The notes beneath the pieces were generated by a model. That model was not told where the DNA came from, made no database searches, and worked only from the letters and a program-made list of their open reading frames with translations. The translations under genes were made by a program, and so were the position numbers. A stretch of 9,214 nucleotides of DNA. Source: Pseudomonadota bacterium (GTDB lineage Bacteria; Desulfobacterota; BSN033; WVXP01; G020346125). Shown here in pieces: positions 5,302 through 9,214 of this stretch. The stretch's first letter is position 1. The number at the start of each line of letters is the position of its first letter. The stretch is taken from the NCBI GenBank assembly GCA_030608745.1, contig JAUWDQ010000100.1, forward strand, positions 1 through 9,214, given 5' to 3'.

Positions 5302-6550
5302 ACCGATCAAACACCTAAATGCCACGGTGAAAGTGCCCGGCTCGAAGAGTTATACACAGAGGGCATTGATCATAGGTGCCCTGGCAAAAGGGAAATCTTT
5401 TCTGCGAAACGCCCTGCTATCCGAGGATACAGAATGCTTGATCGAGGCCCTTGGGTCTCTCGGCTCTGAGATCTCGAACAAGGATGAGGACATAATCATC
5501 AACGGGACCAGCGGCAATATCACGAACCCAGGCAGGCAAGTCTATCTGGGAAATAATGGGACCGCCATGAGATTTCTCACGGGTCTGGTATCTCTGGGAA
5601 AGGGCGTGTTTACCTTGGCAGGTGACCCTCGACTCTGTGAAAGGCCGATAAAACCCCTTCTGGATGCCTTGAAAATTCTGGGAGTGGATGCCCGAAGTAA
5701 GAATGGACGGGATTCTCCCCCCGTGGTCGTTCATGCCAAGGGCCTTCGGGGGGGCAGAGTCACCCTGGCGGATATTGACAGCAGCCAGTACGTCTCTTCC
5801 CTTCTGATCTGCGCCCCCTTTGGTGAGAAAGATACCGTAATAGAGCTTCAGGGCCATATCCCATCTCTGCCCTACATTGATATGACTATGGAAGTGATGA
5901 AGGAGTTCGGGGTGGAGGTGATAAGTAAACCTCCGAATCGCTATTCCGTGAAGAGCGCCCAGCGGTATGAGGGAAGGAGATACCGGATTGAAGGGGATGT
6001 CTCCAGTGCCTCCTATTTCTTCCTGGCTGCGGCCCTGTGTAGGGGAAGGGTTCGCGTCCACAATATCAATCCCCAGACCCTGCAGGGAGACATCGGGCTC
6101 CTTCCGATCATGGAAAGGCTCGGTTGTACCGTCATGAGGGGAGATCATTGGGTCGAGGTTGTGGGAGGTGAGTTGACCCCTGGTGAGACCATCATTGAAC
6201 TGGGTGATATGCCCGATATGGTCCCTACCCTTTCGGTATTGGCCGCTGTTCGGCCCGGTCGGACCATCATCAAGAACGTATCCCATCTCAGAATGAAGGA
6301 GAGCAATCGATTGGAGGCACTGGCCACCGAACTGAGAAAAACGGGGGTGAAAGCAGAAGAAAGGGATGACGGCCTCGTGATCGATGGAAATAGGCCCCAG
6401 GGAGCTGAGATAGAAACGTATGATGATCACCGGATCGCCATGAGCTTCGCAATACTGGGTCTTGTGATACCCGGTATAAAAATAAGGGACGGAAACTGCG
6501 TCAATAAATCCTTCCCGCGCTTTTGGGAGGAACTGAGAAAACTGGGGTAA
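5288..6550 (+). CDS. aroA: 3-phosphoshikimate 1-carboxyvinyltransferase (EPSP synthase)
   Basis: This enzyme transfers the enolpyruvyl group of phosphoenolpyruvate to shikimate 3-phosphate. The 420-residue product covers both inverse-alpha/beta barrel domains. Seen motifs are VPGSKSYTQRAL (16-27, Lys20 and Ser21), LGNNGTAMRFL (87-97), LCERPIKPLL (116-125), DSSQYVSSLL (164-173), GDVSSASYFFLAAAL (236-250), LGDMPDMVPTLSVLAAV (305-321), LRMKESNRLEAL (334-345) and YDDHRIAMSF (378-387). The residue before the PEP-loop glycine is Asn (GNNGT), where many enzymes have Ala or Ser. The DR pair in KESDR reads NR. Both look like family variation. Start codons at 5288 and 5291 are adjacent; either overlaps aroE (by 14 or 11 nt), and no strong ribosome site decides between them. 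Confidence 0.96.
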   Translation: MMEIKPIKHLNATVKVPGSKSYTQRALIIGALAKGKSFLRNALLSEDTECLIEALGSLGSEISNKDEDIIINGTSGNITNPGRQVYLGNNGTAMRFLTGLVSLGKGVFTLAGDPRLCERPIKPLLDALKILGVDARSKNGRDSPPVVVHAKGLRGGRVTLADIDSSQYVSSLLICAPFGEKDTVIELQGHIPSLPYIDMTMEVMKEFGVEVISKPPNRYSVKSAQRYEGRRYRIEGDVSSASYFFLAAALCRGRVRVHNINPQTLQGDIGLLPIMERLGCTVMRGDHWVEVVGGELTPGETIIELGDMPDMVPTLSVLAAVRPGRTIIKNVSHLRMKESNRLEALATELRKTGVKAEERDDGLVIDGNRPQGAEIETYDDHRIAMSFAILGLVIPGIKIRDGNCVNKSFPRFWEELRKLG

Positions 6551-6553
6551 ACC

Positions 6554-7108
6554 ATGAACATTATCTTGATTGGATACCGGTGTACGGGAAAAACATCCGT
6601 GGGAAAAAAGATATCGGAAAGGTTGCTAATTCCTTTCTACGATACGGACGAGCTCATAAAGAAGCATACCGGTAAAACGGTCAAAGAAATCGTCGACAAA
6701 GGGGGTTGGGATTTGTTCCGTAGAGAAGAGAAGGCGGTCATCATAGCACTTTCCTCTTTGGTTGAGACCGTGATTGCTGTGGGAGGCGGTGCGGTCATGG
6801 ATGCCGAAAACAAGGAAGCCCTGAGAAGAAATGGGCTTTTCCTCTGGCTCACCGCCGATGTGCGTACGATCATCGAAAGGATGAGAAATGACAGAACGGG
6901 AGAGGAACGAATGCCACCCCTCGCCAGCGATTGTGCGGAAAGGGAAACCTCGGGGATTCTCAAGCAAAGGATACCAATCTACCAGGGGTTAGCCGATTTC
7001 ACGATCGATACTTCGGAAAGGGACATCGACACGTGCGCAGACGAGTTCTGCAACCTTTTTATCCGTCGAATTCTACCTTACGACTGGAAAAGTGCTCAAA
7101 TAATCTAA
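6554..7108 (+). CDS. aroK: Shikimate kinase
   Basis: This enzyme phosphorylates shikimate at the 3-hydroxyl with ATP. The 184-residue product is a small P-loop kinase, slightly longer than the ~170 usual. The Walker A is GYRCTGKTS (7-15). Shikimate contacts are Asp32 in YDTDEL, Arg56 in FRREE and the glycine triplet 77-79 in AVGGGAVMD. The lid shows RMPPL (119-123), and the adenine-side RIPIYQG (139-145) carries Arg139. It starts 3 nt after the aroA stop, so coupling is likely. I use aroK as the symbol because no second kinase is present to justify calling it aroL. The C-terminal tail after about 172 is not conserved. Confidence 0.94.
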   Translation: MNIILIGYRCTGKTSVGKKISERLLIPFYDTDELIKKHTGKTVKEIVDKGGWDLFRREEKAVIIALSSLVETVIAVGGGAVMDAENKEALRRNGLFLWLTADVRTIIERMRNDRTGEERMPPLASDCAERETSGILKQRIPIYQGLADFTIDTSERDIDTCADEFCNLFIRRILPYDWKSAQII

Positions 7109-7153
7109 ACATCCTGTCCAACCTCTCGCGGTGCACGAAACAAGGGAATAGAT
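7109..7153 (+). promoter_or_regulatory. aroK-aroC junction with aroC ribosome binding site
   Basis: This 45-nt gap is the longest inside the operon. It contains AAGGGA (7142-7147), 6 nt before the aroC ATG. I see no hairpin with a T tract and no convincing promoter boxes, so transcription probably continues through it. Confidence 0.5.
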
Positions 7154-8224
7154 ATGTCAGGTAACTCAATAGGAGTCCTCTTTAGGGTCACCACCTGGGG
7201 GGAATCTCATGGCAAGGCTATGGGTGTGGTGGTGGATGGATGTCCCCCCAACATCCCTTTGACGGAGTCGGATATACAAAAAGACCTGAAGAGGAGAAAA
7301 CCGGGGCAGCTCCTGTCAGCCTCACCCAGGAGGGAGGAAGACCTGGTAGAAATCCTTTCCGGCACCTTTGAAGGTAGGACCACTGGAACTCCCATCTCCC
7401 TGATCGTCAGAAACAGGGACATCGACAGTTCGGCCTATGAACAACTCAGGGATATCTTCAGGCCAGGGCACGGTGATCTCACCTATTACAAGAAATATGG
7501 CATCCGGGACCACCGAGGTGGCGGTCGCGCCTCCGCTCGGGAAACCGAGGGACGTGTGGCTGCCGGAACCATCGCAAAAAAAGTGATCTCCCGCGAAGGG
7601 ATCGAGGTCATCGCCTACACCAAGGAATTAGGTGGTATCGCCGCAGAACGGATTTCCTTTGCGGATATTCACCGGAACAGCCTCCAGTGTCCCGATCTGG
7701 AAGCAGCCCAAGCAATGGCGGAAAAATTAGAAGAGGCGAGCAAGAACGGGGATTCCCTCGGGGGGATCGTGGAGATTCTGGTCAAGGGTTGCCCGGCGGG
7801 TCTTGGGGAACCTGTTTTCGGTAAAATCGACGCCGATCTCGCCAAGGCCCTCATGAGTATCGGAGCAGTTAAAGGCGTGGAGATTGGCGCCGGGTTTGGG
7901 GTCGCTAGAATGACCGGCTTCGAATGCAATGATCCCATCACACCGGAGGGATTTTCAACAAATCATGCCGGTGGGATCCTGGCGGGTATCACCAACGGCG
8001 ACGAAATCGTCATCAGGGTGGCCTGCAAACCCATTCCATCCATCGAAAAAGCTCAAAAGACCATCGATGTTAACGGAAAGCCGGTGGAGGTATCCATTAA
8101 GGGAAGACACGATGTATCCGTCATACCCCGTATTATCCCCGTCTGCGAGGCCATGGTCAGTATGGTCCTGGCAGATCATTTACTAAGACAGAGGGCTAAT
8201 CTGGTAGGTCAGGGGGGCTTGTGA
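7154..8224 (+). CDS. aroC: Chorismate synthase
   Basis: This enzyme converts EPSP to chorismate, needing reduced FMN as a catalytic cofactor. The 356-residue product contains all three family signatures. The first is GESHGKAMGVVVDGCP (16-31, with His19). The second is RDHRGGGRASARETEGR (118-134), preceded by RPGHGDLTY (103-111, catalytic His106). The third is GRHDVSVIPRIIPVCEA (317-333). The usual RPGHADYTY block has Gly for Ala and Leu for Tyr here, a mild change around an intact His106. No flavin reductase domain is attached, so this is the monofunctional type that relies on cellular reduced flavin. It ends 1 nt before tyrA. Confidence 0.97.
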   Translation: MSGNSIGVLFRVTTWGESHGKAMGVVVDGCPPNIPLTESDIQKDLKRRKPGQLLSASPRREEDLVEILSGTFEGRTTGTPISLIVRNRDIDSSAYEQLRDIFRPGHGDLTYYKKYGIRDHRGGGRASARETEGRVAAGTIAKKVISREGIEVIAYTKELGGIAAERISFADIHRNSLQCPDLEAAQAMAEKLEEASKNGDSLGGIVEILVKGCPAGLGEPVFGKIDADLAKALMSIGAVKGVEIGAGFGVARMTGFECNDPITPEGFSTNHAGGILAGITNGDEIVIRVACKPIPSIEKAQKTIDVNGKPVEVSIKGRHDVSVIPRIIPVCEAMVSMVLADHLLRQRANLVGQGGL

Positions 8225-8225
8225 G

Positions 8226-8999
8226 ATGAAGGGCATTGAAATCGGGATCATCGGTGGCACCCGCGGGATGGGCAGGTGGTTTGCGGGTTTCTTTAAGAAG
8301 GAGGGATATACCGTTCTTGTATCAGGAAGAAAAACGGGCCTGGATATCCCCACAATGGGTAAGAAATGTCAGGTGGTTATCGTGAGCGTCCCGATCAGCA
8401 TAACCCGTGAAGTCATTGAGCAGGTTGGACCACACATGAAAAAGGAGTCACTCTTGATGGATCTTACCTCCCTGAAAGGAGAACCGGTCAAATCCATGCT
8501 TAAGTCCTCCATCTCAGAGGTCATTGGCCTCCACCCCCTCTTTGGAATGGCTGTTGATTCCATGGCCGGACATAACATTGTCCTCTGTCCCGTGAGGGCG
8601 GGAAAGTGGCTCGATTGGCTGAGGGATATCCTCGTAAAAAATGGCGCCAATATAATAGAAACGACCCTCGAGAGGCATGATGAGCTGATGGCCCTTGTGC
8701 AGGGATTGAATCACCTGAACTCCATAACCATGGGGATGATTTTGAGGGAATCGGGCGTGGATCTCACCGAGTTAAAAAGGTTTGCCACGCCCATGTTTAA
8801 CACGAAACTTGCCATAATCGAAGAAATCTTCACAAATAATCCAAGGCTCTATGCCGAGATCATCACCTTGAACCCAAACATGCACAAAATCCTGGACCTC
8901 TATGAGAAAACCTTGTCCCGCTTGAAAAGCTTAATCAATAAGAGGAATAGAGAGACTTTAACGGAGCTGATTAAGGAAAGGAGCATATGGGAATCGTGA
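8226..8999 (+). CDS. tyrA: Prephenate dehydrogenase
   Basis: This enzyme oxidatively decarboxylates prephenate to 4-hydroxyphenylpyruvate, the tyrosine branch. The 257-residue product is short for the family and is monofunctional: no mutase or ACT domain is attached. The N-terminal Rossmann fold has IGIIGGTRGMGRWF (6-19), and the second strand ends in SGRKTG (33-38). A basic residue there, rather than Asp/Glu, suggests NADP+ may be used, but this is a weak inference. DLTSLKGEP (79-87) matches the DxxSVK region, and GLHPLFG (100-106) is the GxHPxxG prephenate motif. ERHDELMALVQGLNH (149-163) matches the HDxxxAxxQxLxH helix. TGAGATG leaves 1 nt after aroC, and AGGGGGG (8211-8217) is the ribosome site. 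Chorismate mutase activity for this branch must come from PheA or elsewhere. Confidence 0.93.
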   Translation: MKGIEIGIIGGTRGMGRWFAGFFKKEGYTVLVSGRKTGLDIPTMGKKCQVVIVSVPISITREVIEQVGPHMKKESLLMDLTSLKGEPVKSMLKSSISEVIGLHPLFGMAVDSMAGHNIVLCPVRAGKWLDWLRDILVKNGANIIETTLERHDELMALVQGLNHLNSITMGMILRESGVDLTELKRFATPMFNTKLAIIEEIFTNNPRLYAEIITLNPNMHKILDLYEKTLSRLKSLINKRNRETLTELIKERSIWES

Positions 9000-9021
9000 G
9001 CGGCTCAGGCTTACACTTTTT
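8996..9021 (+). terminator. Weak candidate terminator at the end of the operon
   Basis: GTGAGC (8996-9001) can pair with GCTTAC (9009-9014, one G-U) around a 7-nt loop, with TTTTT at 9017-9021. The stem is short and two bases separate it from the T run. It is only a possible terminator, overlapping the tyrA stop codon. Confidence 0.3.
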
Positions 9022-9056
9022 GACCTCGATTGGTTTACTAAAAAATTCCAAAGAGA

Positions 9057-9214
9057 TCATTGAAAAAGTCGCTCTTCGCTGCTCAAAATATTTTTTCGCC
9101 CATTCTAAGGTTGATGATTTCGTAAAAAGTCAAAATTCGATGGCAAAGTAAAAAGCTCCAAATTCAAGGCGCGCAAATCCTGAGGAATGAGGCGTACTTA
9201 CAGTACGCTGCAGT
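9057..9214. repeat. Left end of a probable dispersed intergenic repeat with internal direct repeats
   Basis: No coding frame of note follows tyrA. GTAAAAAG-type units recur: 9122-9144 and 9148-9170 align with a 26-nt period (both GTAAAAAG, then AAATTC, then GGC), and a related AAAAAGTC lies near 9064. A 6-bp hairpin, GCGTAC-TTACA-GTACGC, occupies 9192-9208. The pattern resembles palindromic intergenic repeats I recall from deltaproteobacterial genomes, with the matching right arm expected past the window edge. The repeats are seen; the family assignment is from memory and unverified. Confidence 0.5.

Larger units (their letters stand above)
298..8999 (+). other. Predicted aromatic amino acid operon (transcription unit)
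   Basis: A single promoter and leader precede nine same-strand genes with junctions of -14 to +45 nt. I see no convincing intrinsic terminator between the genes. Together they cover all seven steps from phosphoenolpyruvate plus erythrose 4-phosphate to chorismate, then chorismate to phenylpyruvate (PheA) and prephenate to 4-hydroxyphenylpyruvate (TyrA). The final aminotransferase and the trp genes are not in the window. Co-transcription is inferred from spacing and orientation. Confidence 0.8.

Noticed and set aside
5417..6430. Long minus-strand open frame (337 codons) opposite aroA
   Set aside because: It lies wholly within aroA, whose motifs are all intact. The antisense translation shows no recognisable domain.
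6931..7164. Small + frame bridging the end of aroK and the start of aroC
   Set aside because: It overlaps aroK out of frame and runs through the aroC ribosome site. The composition looks like a shifted frame of aroK.
9000..9214. CRISPR array or tRNA in the 3' non-coding region
   Set aside because: The repeats are short, degenerate and tandem without spacers, and no cloverleaf was recognised.

Overview
The window carries a nine-gene operon that makes aromatic amino acids. It encodes the whole common (shikimate) pathway to chorismate, plus both branches to phenylalanine and tyrosine, all on the + strand: aroF-aroB-pheA-aroD-aroE-aroA-aroK-aroC-tyrA (547-8999). Most junctions overlap or are nearly contiguous (ATGA or TGATG type), which implies one transcript and translational coupling. 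Every enzyme keeps its recognisable signature motifs. The base composition is balanced. The type I-beta DAHP synthase with a ferredoxin-like N-terminal domain, the AroQ-PDT-ACT fusion and the gene order fit an anaerobic deltaproteobacterium (Desulfobacterota, possibly Syntrophales-like). The lineage is inferred from the genes alone.

Left end (1-310): on the minus strand there is an A+T-rich fragment of a SNF2/DEAD-like helicase, with Q-like motif, Walker A and motif Ia. It runs off the window edge and has no usable start codon before the Walker A, so it looks 5'-truncated right where the operon promoter begins.

Regulatory region (264-546): this is the most interesting part. A near-consensus sigma70 promoter (TTGACA, 16 nt, TATTAT) precedes a 30-codon leader peptide (332-424) containing the run FFSFYYFWPPF, i.e. 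codons for all three aromatic amino acids. The RNA can form a classical four-segment attenuator: 1:2 protector, 2:3 antiterminator (12 bp with one G-U), and 3:4 terminator followed by a long T tract. A second terminator-like hairpin (5:6) follows at once. Segment 4 can pair perfectly with segment 5, which gives a possible six-segment relay: 1:2, 3:4 and 5:6 when the operon is off, 2:3 and 4:5 when it is on. The aroF Shine-Dalgarno comes directly after the last T tract.

Operon (547-8999): AroF makes DAHP and AroB, AroD, AroE, AroK, AroA and AroC take it to chorismate. PheA (chorismate mutase/prephenate dehydratase/ACT) and TyrA (prephenate dehydrogenase) serve the two terminal branches. No trp genes are in the window, although the leader peptide includes a Trp codon. 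This is sensible if the operon supplies chorismate for all three amino acids. Leader attenuation would act on top of allosteric control expected at the AroF N-terminal domain and the PheA ACT domain.

Right end (9000-9214): no gene is visible. It holds a weak candidate terminator, then a stretch of short A/T-rich direct repeats and a small hairpin that looks like one end of a dispersed intergenic repeat cut by the window edge.
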